Of a DNA stretch of 64,000 nt, positions 41,427-50,120 are shown in pieces; the stretch's first letter is position 1; every line of letters begins with the position of its first letter. This stretch comes from JACCWP01 sp963801045 (GTDB lineage: Bacteria > Actinomycetota > Actinomycetes > Propionibacteriales > Nocardioidaceae), in the NCBI GenBank assembly GCA_963801045.1, contig CAWDDC010000004.1:806001-870000 (forward strand). Direction: 5' to 3'. The position numbers and the translations under genes were made by a program. The notes under the pieces were generated by a model, which did no database searches, had not been told where the DNA came from, and worked only from the letters and a program-made list of their open reading frames with translations.

Positions 41427-42593
41427 GTGACCGACGACGACCGCCGCTGGCCGAGTGCCCGGCAGGCGTTCGACGACGCCCAGGCCGATGCCCCCCGGTC
41501 GCCGGTCCACGCCGTGCGCCGGCGACTGCGGCGGCTCAGCGGGTCGTCGCTGGTGGTGATCCAGATCTGCCTGGCCGCAGTCGCCGCGTGGGCGGTCGCC
41601 ACCGAGGTGGTCGGGCACGTACAGCCGTTCTTCGCCCCGGTGGCCGCGGTCCTCACCGTCACGGCCGGCCTCGGGCAGCGCCGCCGGGTGGTGGTCGAGC
41701 TGGTCGTCGGCGTCTCGGTGGGCATCCTGGTCGGCGAGCTGCTGATCGGACTGATCGGTCGCGGCACCTGGCAGCTCGCACTGGTCGTCGCGCTGGCCGC
41801 CTTGTCTGCCGCCCTGCTCGACGTGGGCAGGATGGCCGTGGTCCAGGCCAGCACCTCGGCGATCCTGCTGGTGACGGTGCTGCCGACGGCGGGCAGCACC
41901 GGGTCAGCGGCGCTCAACCGGTTCGTCGACGCACTCATCGGGGGCGTGTTCGGGCTGCTGGCCACGGCCCTGGTCCCTGCCAACCCGGTACGCCGGCTCG
42001 ACCGGGAGGTCGGCGCCGTCCTGGGTGAGCTGGCGACGTTGCTGGAGGCGACAGCCACCGCGCTGCGCTGGGGCGACCCGGGGATCGCCTGGACCGCGCT
42101 GCAGCGCGCCCGCGCCCTGGAGGAGCCGTTGCAGGCGCTCGGGGAGACCGCGTCGACGGCGCGCGAGCTGTCCCGCATCTCGCCGATGCGTTGGCGCCAG
42201 CGCGACCACGTGCAGCTCTACGCCCGCTCGCTGCACCACGTCGACCTCGCGGTCCGCGACTCGCGGGTGCTGTCCCGGCGCGTGCACACCATGCTCCGCC
42301 GGGGTGATCGCAGCGGCCTCGTGCTCGCGCCGGTGCTCGAGAGCCTGGCTGCGGCGGTGCGGGTGTTCGCCGACGACCTGTCCGAGGAGGACCGCTTCGA
42401 CGAGGTGCGCCAGGCGCTGCTCGACACCGCCCGCGAGGCGACGGCCGTGCTCGGCACCACCCGGTCGCTGGGGGTCACGGTTGTCGTCGCCCAGGTCCGG
42501 TCCCTGGCCGCGGACCTGCTCTACTCCACCGGCATCACCGCGCCGGAGCTGGACGAGCTGCTCGACCTCGGCGCCGACGACGCGGACGGCTGA
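41427..42593 (+). CDS. FUSC/aromatic acid exporter-like membrane protein
   Basis: 388 residues. The N-terminal half has about six hydrophobic helices (QICLAAVAAWAVATEVV, FFAPVAAVLTVTAGLGQRR, VVELVVGVSVGILVGELLIGL and others) as in FUSC/YgaE-type transporters; the C-terminal half is a soluble helical domain rich in Arg and Leu. Ribosome site AGGAGG eight bases from GTG 41427. Probably exports aromatic or other organic anions; substrate unproven. Confidence 0.8.
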   Translation: MTDDDRRWPSARQAFDDAQADAPRSPVHAVRRRLRRLSGSSLVVIQICLAAVAAWAVATEVVGHVQPFFAPVAAVLTVTAGLGQRRRVVVELVVGVSVGILVGELLIGLIGRGTWQLALVVALAALSAALLDVGRMAVVQASTSAILLVTVLPTAGSTGSAALNRFVDALIGGVFGLLATALVPANPVRRLDREVGAVLGELATLLEATATALRWGDPGIAWTALQRARALEEPLQALGETASTARELSRISPMRWRQRDHVQLYARSLHHVDLAVRDSRVLSRRVHTMLRRGDRSGLVLAPVLESLAAAVRVFADDLSEEDRFDEVRQALLDTAREATAVLGTTRSLGVTVVVAQVRSLAADLLYSTGITAPELDELLDLGADDADG

Positions 42594-42602
42594 CCGGGCG
42601 GC

Positions 42603-43436
42603 TCAGCCGCGGAGCAGCTGAGCGACCGCCACCGCGCCGACGAGGAGCGCGAGCAGCCCGGTCAGTGCCCGCTCGGGCAGGTACGGCTGCAGTCGGGCAC
42701 CGAGCAGGCTCCCGACAAGCCCTCCGGCCCCGACCGCGAGCCCGACCGACCAGTCGGGCGCCGCCGGCCGGGCGCCGAAGTCCACCTGCTCCAGCACCGA
42801 GTACGCCACCAGCCCTGCCACCGACGTGGTGAGCGTGGCCAGCAGCGCCAGCGGCGCGACGCGGTGCGGCCCGCGGCTGGTCGCCGCCACCAGGGCGGGG
42901 GCCAGCAGCGAGCCACCGCCGAAGCCGATCGCCGCACCGATCAGGCTGGTCACCGCGGCGAGGGCGGCCAGTGATGCGACCTGGCCCGCTGCCGCCTCCG
43001 CGGTCGCATGGCCCGTACCCGCTGGTGGCTGGCGCGCAGCGACGCCGACCGCCCCCGCTGCAGCCGGCCGGAAGAACCGCCAGCCCAGGGTCGCGGCGAG
43101 CGGCAGCAGCGCAGCGGCGACCAGCAGCCGGAACGTGTCGGCGTCGGCCAGCACCGTGACCCGCAGCAGCGCACCGCACACCGCCGCGGGCACCGCCACG
43201 ACCAGCACCGCGATCAGGTCGGTGCGGGCCAGCAGCGTCGAGCGGGCCAGCCGGGTCAGCCCGCCCGGTGTCGAGACGACATTGAACAGCAGGTTGGTCG
43301 AGCTCACCTGGGGGCCGGCCAGCCCGAGCAGGGAGGTCTGGACCGGCAGCAGGAGCACCGCGCCCGAGACGCCGACCGGGGTGCAGACCAGGGCCACCAG
43401 CAGGCCGGCGACCGCACCGAGCAGCGGGTCGCCCAC
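42603..43436 (-). CDS. TauE/SafE family permease
   Basis: 277 residues with about eight transmembrane helices and the duplicated family pattern, first GVSGAVLLLPVQTSLLGLAGPQVSSTNLLFNVVSTPGG and again SLIGAAIGFGGGSLLAPALV. These proteins export sulfite, sulfoacetate or other sulfur anions, or take up metals in some cases. GTG 43436. An AT-rich palindrome lies just upstream. Confidence 0.88.
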   Translation of the reverse strand: MGDPLLGAVAGLLVALVCTPVGVSGAVLLLPVQTSLLGLAGPQVSSTNLLFNVVSTPGGLTRLARSTLLARTDLIAVLVVAVPAAVCGALLRVTVLADADTFRLLVAAALLPLAATLGWRFFRPAAAGAVGVAARQPPAGTGHATAEAAAGQVASLAALAAVTSLIGAAIGFGGGSLLAPALVAATSRGPHRVAPLALLATLTTSVAGLVAYSVLEQVDFGARPAAPDWSVGLAVGAGGLVGSLLGARLQPYLPERALTGLLALLVGAVAVAQLLRG

Positions 43437-43447
43437 GTCAAGTCATC

Positions 43448-43471
43448 TTGTCATATCAACATTGTGGACAA
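43448..43471. promoter_or_regulatory. AT-rich operator-like dyad upstream of the TauE gene
   Basis: TTGTC and GACAA flank an AT-rich centre (ATATCAACATTGTG) immediately before the TauE-type start, in otherwise very GC-rich DNA. Such islands often hold ArsR or MarR operators or the -10 region of the promoter. No regulator gene of those families is adjacent; Fur is the nearest. Confidence 0.35.
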
Positions 43472-43506
43472 AGCGGTGGGACGGGTGGCCGCGCGCCGCG
43501 CGCTGC

Positions 43507-43965
43507 TCAGCCCGCGTCGCAGCGCGCGCAGCGTCCGGTGAGGGCCGCGTGGTGCGGCAGCAGTCGGAACCCCATCTGGTCCGACAACCGGTGCGACAGC
43601 GGCTCCAGCCACTCCTCCGGGACGTCGAGCACGGCGCCGCAACCGGTGCACTGCGCGTGCGCGTGCCGTGCGGGCGAGACGTCGGTCGACAGGTGGTACG
43701 TCGCCGAGCCGCTGGCCAGGTGGGTGTGCACGACCAGCCCGAGCCGCGTCAGGGTGTCGACGGCGCGGTAGACCGAGGCCAGGTGCAGGTCGGCACCGAC
43801 GGCCTGCGCGCGCTCGGCCACCTCGGTCGCGGACAGGTGGTCGCCGGTCGAGGCCAGCACCGCGATCACCGCACGCCGCGGCGCGGTGACCCGCTGCCCC
43901 ATCCGGCGCAGCTCGGCCACCGCCGCGGCCTCGGCCGCGGTGTCCGTGGGGGTGGTGTGTGCCAT
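43507..43965 (-). CDS. Fur family transcriptional regulator
   Basis: 152 residues. Winged helix RRAVIAVLASTGDHLSATEVAERAQ...ASVYRAVDTLTRLGLV, the HAHAQCTGCGAVLDV metal strand and a second zinc pair CARC near the end (structural Zn). It is divergent from superoxide dismutase with a 90-bp gap. In Streptomyces the nickel-responsive Fur homologue Nur controls sodF, so a nickel or iron regulator of sod is a reasonable inference; the metal cannot be read from sequence. Confidence 0.92.
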   Translation of the reverse strand: MAHTTPTDTAAEAAAVAELRRMGQRVTAPRRAVIAVLASTGDHLSATEVAERAQAVGADLHLASVYRAVDTLTRLGLVVHTHLASGSATYHLSTDVSPARHAHAQCTGCGAVLDVPEEWLEPLSHRLSDQMGFRLLPHHAALTGRCARCDAG

Positions 43966-44055
43966 GACGCTCCCGGCTTGCCTGTGCTGCCCTCGTGGGA
44001 CATGGTGACAGAGACCCGTCTGGACATCTCCACACAGGATCCCGGAGGAAACCCC

Positions 44056-44676
44056 GTGGCTGAGTACACCCTGCCTGACCTTCCCTACGACTACGGCGCC
44101 CTGGAGCCGCACATCGCCGGGCAGATCATGGAGCTGCACCACGACAAGCACCATGCGACGTACGTGTCGGGGGCCAACACCGCGCTGGAGAAGATGGCAG
44201 ACGCGAGGGACAAGGGTGAGCACGGCTCGGTCAACATGCTGGAGAAGAACCTGGCGTTCAACCTCGGCGGACACGTCAACCACTCCATCTTCTGGCCGAA
44301 CCTGTCGCCCGACGGCGGCGGCGAGCCCGACGGTGACGTCGGGTCGCTGATCAACGAGCACTTCGGCACGTTCGACGGCTTCCGGGCTCACTTCGAGGCC
44401 AACGCGCTGGGCATCCAGGGCTCCGGCTGGTCGATCCTGGCGTGGGACACCCTGGGCCAGCGGCCGCTGGTGTTCCAGCTGTTCGACCAGCAGGGCAACG
44501 TACCGGCCGGCATCGTGCCGCTGCTGATGCTGGACATGTGGGAGCACGCGTTCTACCTGCAGTACAAGAACGTCAAGGCCGACTACGTCAAGGCCTGGTG
44601 GAACGTCGTCAACTGGTCCGACGTCTCCGCCCGCCTCGGCCGGGCCCGCTCGACGGCGGGGCTCATCACCGCCTGA
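44056..44676 (+). CDS. Superoxide dismutase, Fe/Mn family
   Basis: 206 residues. Metal ligands are recognisable: His in IMELHHDKHHATYV, His in GHVNHSIFWPNLSP, and the DMWEHAFYLQY block with Asp and His. GSGWSILAWD is the second-sphere segment. GTG 44056 is preceded by GGAGGAA. Whether Mn or Fe is used is uncertain. It is followed by a long structured non-coding stretch. Confidence 0.96.
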   Translation: MAEYTLPDLPYDYGALEPHIAGQIMELHHDKHHATYVSGANTALEKMADARDKGEHGSVNMLEKNLAFNLGGHVNHSIFWPNLSPDGGGEPDGDVGSLINEHFGTFDGFRAHFEANALGIQGSGWSILAWDTLGQRPLVFQLFDQQGNVPAGIVPLLMLDMWEHAFYLQYKNVKADYVKAWWNVVNWSDVSARLGRARSTAGLITA

Positions 44677-44751
44677 TCCGGGCCGGCCCACCACCGGCTC
44701 GCGGCCGGTCACGAGTTCACGATTTCGCCACCAGGGCAGCGGGGAAGTGCC

Positions 44752-44907
44752 ACGCTGCAAAGAGCGGCTCCGGGTCCTGCTGTCCCCCATCGGGACCCGG
44801 GGCCGCGCTCTGCGTTCGGAGGGCGCATGGCGGCGCCCCGCCGGCACAGGGGGTGGGTACGGCGGGGCGCCTTGAAAGAGCGGAGCCATGCGCCAGATCC
44901 TCCGCTC
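44752..44907 (+). ncRNA. Candidate structured RNA downstream of superoxide dismutase
   Basis: Two large hairpins follow each other. Hairpin 1 (44752-44815) has ACGC/GCGT at its base, AGAGC/GCTCT and GGTCC-type GC pairs toward a loop with TCCCCCAT. Hairpin 2 has an outer 9-bp stem (GCGCATGGC 44823-44831 / GCCATGCGC 44885-44893) and an inner 11-bp stem (GGCGCCCCGCC 44832-44842 / GGCGGGGCGCC 44861-44871), with a 13-base 3' bulge. The bulge bases GAGCGGA (44878-44884) can pair with TCCGCTC (44901-44907), a pseudoknot or alternative fold. AAAGAGCGG occurs in both hairpins (44759, 44875). No gene fits here. I do not recognise a known RNA family. Confidence 0.5.
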
Positions 44908-45092
44908 CCTCCACGACAGAGTCTGCTGTGCCGACGGCCCGTTCGCACGTCGACCGGGCAACCAATTTTCACGTTCTGTGAGTACGGGACCCGGCGCTGT
45001 CAGGTGCGCGGTCGGCCGGCCAGGCACCGTACGTCGCCTCTGCACGTGCTGTGAGCGGTGACACCGGGGGCGGCTTCGACCGCGAAACCAAA

Positions 45093-45151
45093 GGTTCCCG
45101 CGCGTCGTGACGCGCGGGAACCCTCGGTTTCCCAAGGTCGCTTGGGAAACC
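45093..45151. repeat. Doublet of palindromes, including TTTC(C/G)CAAGG family copy 3
   Basis: The first palindrome is a perfect 14-bp stem GGTTCCCGCGCGTC (45093-45106) / GACGCGCGGGAACC (45109-45122). The second, 3 bp later, is an 11-bp stem GGTTTCCCAAG (45126-45136) / CTTGGGAAACC (45141-45151) with loop GTCG. Both start with GGTTyCC and end GGrAACC, so the doublet may have arisen by duplication. The remaining DNA between 44908 and 45199 shows no gene. Confidence 0.75.
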
Positions 45152-45199
45152 CGGAGGCGCCAGCCGCCGCACGGCGGGCGGCTCTGGGACGATCGGGGC

Positions 45200-46093
45200 G
45201 TGGCCGACGACCTGGCAGACGTGGCCGACGAGCTGTACGCCCTGCCGCCGGAGGAGTTCGTGGCGGCCCGGGAGGCCCGCGCCAAGCAGGCGCGCGCCGA
45301 CGGCGACCGCGAGCTGGCCGCGCAGGTGCGTGAGCTGCCCAAGCCGACGGTCGCCGCGTGGCTGCTGAACCAGCTGGCCCGGCAGCGGCCCGAGGCGGTC
45401 GACCAGCTGGTCGGCCTCGGCGACGAGCTCCGGGAGGCGCAGCAGAGCCTCGACGGCGACCAGATGCGCGCGCTGAACCAACAGCGCCAGCAGGTGGTCC
45501 GGGCCTTTTCCCGGCAGGCCGCGCAGCTGGCCGAGGCGCTCGAGCGACCGCTCAGCGACGCCGTGGCCCAGCAGGTCGAGGAGACGCTGCGGGCAGCGGT
45601 CGCCGACGCGGACGCCGGCCAGGCGCTGCTCAGCGGCCGGCTGACGACGGCGCTGTCGTACGTCGGCATGGGGGAGGGCAGCGTCACCGCAGCGGTCGCG
45701 GTGCCGAAGGCGCGGCGGTCGCCGCCCACGACCTCCACGTCGCGCAAGCATGCGAAGCAGCCGCCGCCGGACGACGAGGTGGCAGCCGCTCGCGAGCGCA
45801 GGCGCGAGTCCGCGCGGCAGGCCCTCGCCGAGGCCGAGCAGGACGTCACGGACACGGCTGGAACGCTGGCCGAGCGCGAGCAGGCCGTGCGCGAGCTGGA
45901 CGACCGGCAGGCCGCCCTGGCGGAGCGGCTCGAGACGCTGCGCGCCGAGCTCGAGGAGGTCGAGGCGGAGGCCGCCGACGTCGACGACCGCCAGCAGGAG
46001 GCGGCGGACGCGCGAGACGCCGCGGCGGAGGCGGCGCGGAAGGCCACGGAGGCCGTCGAGCGGGTCCGCGGCGAGCTCGACGAGCTGGGGTGA
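45200..46093 (+). CDS. Alpha-helical coiled-coil protein, function unknown
   Basis: 297 residues, no signal peptide. The N-terminal 130 residues are helical with a conserved-looking ELPKPTVAAWLLNQLARQRPEAV. A flexible basic Pro/Ser/Lys linker follows at about 175-195, and the C-terminal 100 residues form an Ala/Glu/Arg-rich coiled coil (e.g. ERLETLRAELEEVEAEAADV). Similar proteins are widespread in actinobacteria without known function. GTG 45200 is the only sensible start. Confidence 0.75.
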   Translation: MADDLADVADELYALPPEEFVAAREARAKQARADGDRELAAQVRELPKPTVAAWLLNQLARQRPEAVDQLVGLGDELREAQQSLDGDQMRALNQQRQQVVRAFSRQAAQLAEALERPLSDAVAQQVEETLRAAVADADAGQALLSGRLTTALSYVGMGEGSVTAAVAVPKARRSPPTTSTSRKHAKQPPPDDEVAAARERRRESARQALAEAEQDVTDTAGTLAEREQAVRELDDRQAALAERLETLRAELEEVEAEAADVDDRQQEAADARDAAAEAARKATEAVERVRGELDELG

Positions 46094-46269
46094 GCATCGT
46101 CCGAACGGTCGGCAAGTGGTCGTTTAGGTGGCTTTCGCCGCCGCGGGGGGCCATGCTCAGAGGTGGTGACCCGGTCTAGACCGCAGCCGGGCATGCCTCC
46201 CGACGCACCATCGGCACCCCCGTCCCACCGCCTGGTCCCCGCGGCCCTACCGCAGGACCGAGGCAATCC

Positions 46270-48081
46270 GTGGAGATCGATCGTCGACTGTCGGACGTGC
46301 TCAGTGAGTTCGCCCGCACCCTGGTCACGGACTTCCCGATCCAGTCGATCCTGGATCACCTGGTGGTGCGGATCGTGGACGTGCTGCCGGTCAGCGGCGC
46401 GGGCGTCACGCTGATCTCCCCGGGCACCGACCCGCAGTACATCGCCGCGTCCGACGAGTCGGCTCTGGGCTACGAGCGCCTGCAGACCGAGCTCGCGGAG
46501 GGACCGTGCCTGGTGTCGTACCACACCGACAAGGCCGTCTCGATCCCCGACCTGCGCAAGGACACGCAGTTCCCGGCGTTCTCGGCGCGGGCGGTCGACC
46601 TGGGACTGCGTGCGGTGTTCACGTTCCCGTTGCGGCACGGGGACCAGCAGCTCGGGGCGCTCGACCTCTACCGGGGCACGGCCGGCGACCTGAACACCGG
46701 GACGATGGCGGCGGCGCAGACCCTGGCCGACGTGGCCGCGGCGTACCTGTTGAACGCGCAGGCGCGGACCGAGCTGCTCGAGGCCACCGAGCGGGCCCGG
46801 CTGAGCGCCTTGCACGACGCGCTCACCGGGCTTCCCAACCGGAACCTGCTGGTGCAGCGGCTCGACCACGCGATCCTGCGGTGTCGCCGGTCGGGCACGA
46901 CGCTGTCGATCCTGTTCGTCGACCTCGACCGGTTCAAGTCGGTCAACGACACGTACGGCCACCACATCGGCGACGAGCTGCTGATCGGCGTTGCTGAGCG
47001 GCTGACCGCATTGCTGCGTCCCGGCGACACCATGGCCCGGCTCGCCGGTGACGAGTTCGTCGTGCTGTGCGAGGACCTCGACGACCCTGCGGACGTCGAG
47101 CCGATCGCGGCCCGCATCGCAGTCGCGTTCGGCGGGGTCTTCGTGCTCAGCACGGCCGACGTCTACGTCAGTGCCAGTGTCGGGATCGCCTTCTCGGGCC
47201 CCGGCGAGAACGTCCCGGAAGACATCCTGCGGGACGCGGACACCGCCATGTACCAGGCCAAGCGGCGCGGCGGCGCCAACCACGGCATCGTCGACCTGCG
47301 CGAGCAGAACCTCGCCAGGCACCGCGCCAGCCTGAACCGCGACCTCCCGGGCGCGCTGGCGCGAGGCGAGCTGCGCACCGAGTACCAGCCGATCGTGGCG
47401 ACCGACGACAAGCGGATCGTCGGCGTCGAGGCGCTGCTGCGCTGGTCACACCCCACGCTAGGGGTGATCCCGCCGACGACCCTGATCCCGCTGGCCGAGC
47501 ACAGCGGCATGATCACCGAGATCGGACGCTGGGTGCTGGATCGCGCCTGCCGGGACCTGCAGCGCTGGCAGCACCACAACCACGCGCTCGAGGTGTCGGT
47601 CAACGTCTCCGTGCGGCAGCTGATGGCGCCCGACTTCGCCGCCACGGTCGCCGAGGTGCTCGCCGAGACCGGCACCGATCCGCGGCGGGTGACGCTCGAG
47701 GTGACCGAGAGCGTGTTCATCCACGACAGCGCCAGGGCCCTGCACGTCCTCACCGATCTCAAGCACCTCGGGGTGATGCTGGCCCTCGACGACTTCGGCA
47801 CCGGCTACTCCTCGCTGAGCTACCTCAAGGAGTTCCCGGTCGACATCGTCAAGATGGACCGCTCGTTCATCGCCGACCTCGGCCGGGAGTCCGCCAGCAG
47901 TCTCATCGTCGGCGCGATCGCCGGGCTGGCGCACGGCTTGCAGATGCGGGTCATCGCCGAGGGGGTCGAGTCCGCAGACCAGTACGCGCAGGTGGTGAAG
48001 CTGGACTGCGACTCCTGCCAGGGCTACTTCTTCGCCCGGCCCGCCCCGGCGGACGAGATCGAGCTGGTGCTGTCGGCGTAG
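46270..48081 (+). CDS. GAF-GGDEF-EAL cyclic di-GMP signalling protein
   Basis: 603 residues in the order GAF sensor (about 10-165), diguanylate cyclase (about 170-335) and EAL phosphodiesterase (about 350-600). The GGDEF site reads RLAGDEFVVL with the inhibitory RxxD (RPGD) five residues upstream, and FVDLDRFKSVNDTYGH precedes it. The EAL domain has VEALLRW, NVSVRQL, EVTESVFI, LDDFGTGYSSLSYL, DIVKMDRSF and VIAEGVES, i.e. a full catalytic set. Both activities are possible; the GAF ligand is unknown. GTG 46270. Ends 4 bp before the convergent tctA stop. Confidence 0.95.
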   Translation: MEIDRRLSDVLSEFARTLVTDFPIQSILDHLVVRIVDVLPVSGAGVTLISPGTDPQYIAASDESALGYERLQTELAEGPCLVSYHTDKAVSIPDLRKDTQFPAFSARAVDLGLRAVFTFPLRHGDQQLGALDLYRGTAGDLNTGTMAAAQTLADVAAAYLLNAQARTELLEATERARLSALHDALTGLPNRNLLVQRLDHAILRCRRSGTTLSILFVDLDRFKSVNDTYGHHIGDELLIGVAERLTALLRPGDTMARLAGDEFVVLCEDLDDPADVEPIAARIAVAFGGVFVLSTADVYVSASVGIAFSGPGENVPEDILRDADTAMYQAKRRGGANHGIVDLREQNLARHRASLNRDLPGALARGELRTEYQPIVATDDKRIVGVEALLRWSHPTLGVIPPTTLIPLAEHSGMITEIGRWVLDRACRDLQRWQHHNHALEVSVNVSVRQLMAPDFAATVAEVLAETGTDPRRVTLEVTESVFIHDSARALHVLTDLKHLGVMLALDDFGTGYSSLSYLKEFPVDIVKMDRSFIADLGRESASSLIVGAIAGLAHGLQMRVIAEGVESADQYAQVVKLDCDSCQGYFFARPAPADEIELVLSA

Positions 48082-48085
48082 GGCG

Positions 48086-49603
48086 TCAGCGCGGCGACCC
48101 CACCGGCTGCTCGGACGGGCGCGCCGACCGGCGCAGCCACAGGGCCAGCGGCGCGGCGGCTACCGCGACGCACACCAGCAGCAGCACCAGGGAGGCGGGT
48201 CGCTGGACGAACACTGTCACGTCCCCGCCGGCGATCTGCAGCGCACGCCGCAGGTTCGTCTCGATCAGCGGCCCGAGCACGAGAGCCAGCACGGCCGGTG
48301 CCAGCGGGAAGTCGAACTCCTGCATCAGGTAGCCGAGCGTGCCGAAGACGAGGACCAGCAGCAAGCTGAAGATGCTGAAGCTCAACGCGTAGGCACCCAG
48401 GACGACGAAGGTGAGCACGCCGGAGAACAGCAGCGGCGTCGGGATCGACAGCAGCTTCACGAACACGCCGACCAGCGGCAGGTTCAGCACCAGCAGCACG
48501 ACGTTGCCGACGTACATGCTGGCGACGATCGCCCACACCAGGCCAGGGTCGCTCTCGAAGAGCAAGGGCCCGGGCTGCAGGCCGTACATCATGAACACGA
48601 ACAGCAGCAGGGCCGTCGTCGCCGAGCCCGGGATGCCGAGACTGAGCAGGGGCACCATCGCGCCGCCGACGCCGGCGTTGTTGGCCGCCTCCGGCCCGGC
48701 AACACCCTCGATCGCGCCCTTGCCGAACTCGTCCTTGCGCTTGGAGATGCGCTTCTCCATGACGTAGGACATGAACGACGCGAGCGAGGGGCCCACACCG
48801 GGCAGCACCCCGATCATGAACCCGAGTGCCGAGCCACGCGCGTACGGCCCGGTCGAGCGCCGCCAGTCCTCCCGGCTCATCCACAGCCGCCCCTGGATCG
48901 GTTGCGGCCGTTCGTGCGACCCGCGCCGGCACAGGTTGCTGACCGCCTCGGGAATCGCGAACAGCGCCATCGCGAAGATGGCGAAGTCGATCCCGTCCTG
49001 CAGCGGCAGCAGGCCGAAGGTCTGCCGCGGAGCACCGGTCTGCGGGTCCAGCCCCACGACGCCGACGGCCAGCCCCAGCAGCACCGACAGCACGGCCTTC
49101 AGCCGCGACCCGGTCGTGAGGGTGGACGCCATCATCAACGCCAGCAGCATCAGCAGGAAGTACTCCGGCGCACCGAGGAACACCGCCACCGACACCAGCA
49201 CCGGTGAGAGCAGCATCAGCGCGACGGTGGCGAGCGTGCCCGCGACGAACGAGCCGATGGCCGCCGTCGCGAGCGCCGGCCCCGCCCGGCCGCGACGGGC
49301 CATCTCGTAGCCGTCGATCGCGGTCACCACGCTGGCCACCTCGCCGGGTGTGCGGATCAGGGTCGCGGAGATCGATCCGCCGTACATCGCCCCGTAGTAG
49401 ATGCCGCAGAGCAGGATGAGGCCGTGCACCGGCTCCATCCCGAACGACACCGGGATCAGCAGCGAGATCGCGGTGATCGGGCCGATGCCCGGCAGCACGC
49501 CGACCACCGTTCCGATCAGCACGCCGGCGAACGCGAACAGCAGGGCCGTCGGGGTCAGCGCCAGCGCGAAGCCGGCGCCGAGCCCGGAGAGCAGGTCAGG
49601 CAT
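48086..49603 (-). CDS. tctA: Tripartite tricarboxylate transporter, large permease TctA
   Basis: 505 residues with about eleven transmembrane helices. The family signatures GVLIGTVVGVLPGIGPITAISLLIPVSFGM and, in the second half, GVLPGVGPSLASFMSYVMEKR (duplicated GxLPGxGP) are present. It ends the operon tctC-tctB-tctA. ATG 49603, 10 bp after the tctB stop. Confidence 0.95.
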   Translation of the reverse strand: MPDLLSGLGAGFALALTPTALLFAFAGVLIGTVVGVLPGIGPITAISLLIPVSFGMEPVHGLILLCGIYYGAMYGGSISATLIRTPGEVASVVTAIDGYEMARRGRAGPALATAAIGSFVAGTLATVALMLLSPVLVSVAVFLGAPEYFLLMLLALMMASTLTTGSRLKAVLSVLLGLAVGVVGLDPQTGAPRQTFGLLPLQDGIDFAIFAMALFAIPEAVSNLCRRGSHERPQPIQGRLWMSREDWRRSTGPYARGSALGFMIGVLPGVGPSLASFMSYVMEKRISKRKDEFGKGAIEGVAGPEAANNAGVGGAMVPLLSLGIPGSATTALLLFVFMMYGLQPGPLLFESDPGLVWAIVASMYVGNVVLLVLNLPLVGVFVKLLSIPTPLLFSGVLTFVVLGAYALSFSIFSLLLVLVFGTLGYLMQEFDFPLAPAVLALVLGPLIETNLRRALQIAGGDVTVFVQRPASLVLLLVCVAVAAAPLALWLRRSARPSEQPVGSPR

Positions 49604-49613
49604 CGTCGATCAC

Positions 49614-50120
49614 CTAGCCCAGCAGCCCGGGTGGCAGGCGCACCTCGAGCCCGTAGCTGAACAAGGCGTAGACCGCGCAGGCGAACACCACCGCGAACAC
49701 GCAGTTGCGCAGCACCTTCTCCCGGTCGACGTACGTGGACAGGGCCACCAGGAATCCGACGGTCGAGATCACGAACCCGATCGGGATGAAGGCGACCACG
49801 TACGCGGTGAGCATCCCGAAGACCACGAGGACCTGGCGACGTCGGCCGGGGTCCGTCGGCTCGGCGTCGGCATCCTCCGACGGGGAGCGGATGCCGCGGG
49901 CGACGAGGACCAGCGCGCACGCCACGGTGAGGATGCCGATGGTCAGCGGCGCCACCCGCGGGCCGAGCACCGACGCCGCGGAGGAATCGGGCCGGATCTG
50001 CAGCGCGGACGCGGTGTAGACCAGCCCCAGGACCGCGATCACGACACCGGCGACGACGTCGCGCGACGCGCGGAGCGACCTCAGGTCGGGCCACCTGCGG
50101 GGCGAGGTGTTGACGGTCAC
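49614..50120 (-). CDS. tctB: Tripartite tricarboxylate transporter, small permease TctB
   Basis: 168 residues with four transmembrane helices, an N-terminal DVVAGVVIAVLGLVYTASALQI helix and a highly charged cytoplasmic loop in the middle (SPSEDADAEPTDPGRRR). GTG 50120 overlaps the tctC stop by 4 bp. The position between tctC and tctA confirms the assignment. Confidence 0.92.
   Translation of the reverse strand: MTVNTSPRRWPDLRSLRASRDVVAGVVIAVLGLVYTASALQIRPDSSAASVLGPRVAPLTIGILTVACALVLVARGIRSPSEDADAEPTDPGRRRQVLVVFGMLTAYVVAFIPIGFVISTVGFLVALSTYVDREKVLRNCVFAVVFACAVYALFSYGLEVRLPPGLLG

Noticed and set aside
46172..46183. 12-bp palindrome CGGTCTAGACCG upstream of the GGDEF-EAL gene
   Set aside because: Perfect but short, single copy, and without a neighbouring regulator; too weak to call an operator.
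43507..47322. Very long minus-strand open frame (about 1270 codons)
   Set aside because: Only its last part is the real Fur gene. The rest runs antisense through sod, the coiled-coil gene and the GGDEF-EAL gene and has shadow composition.
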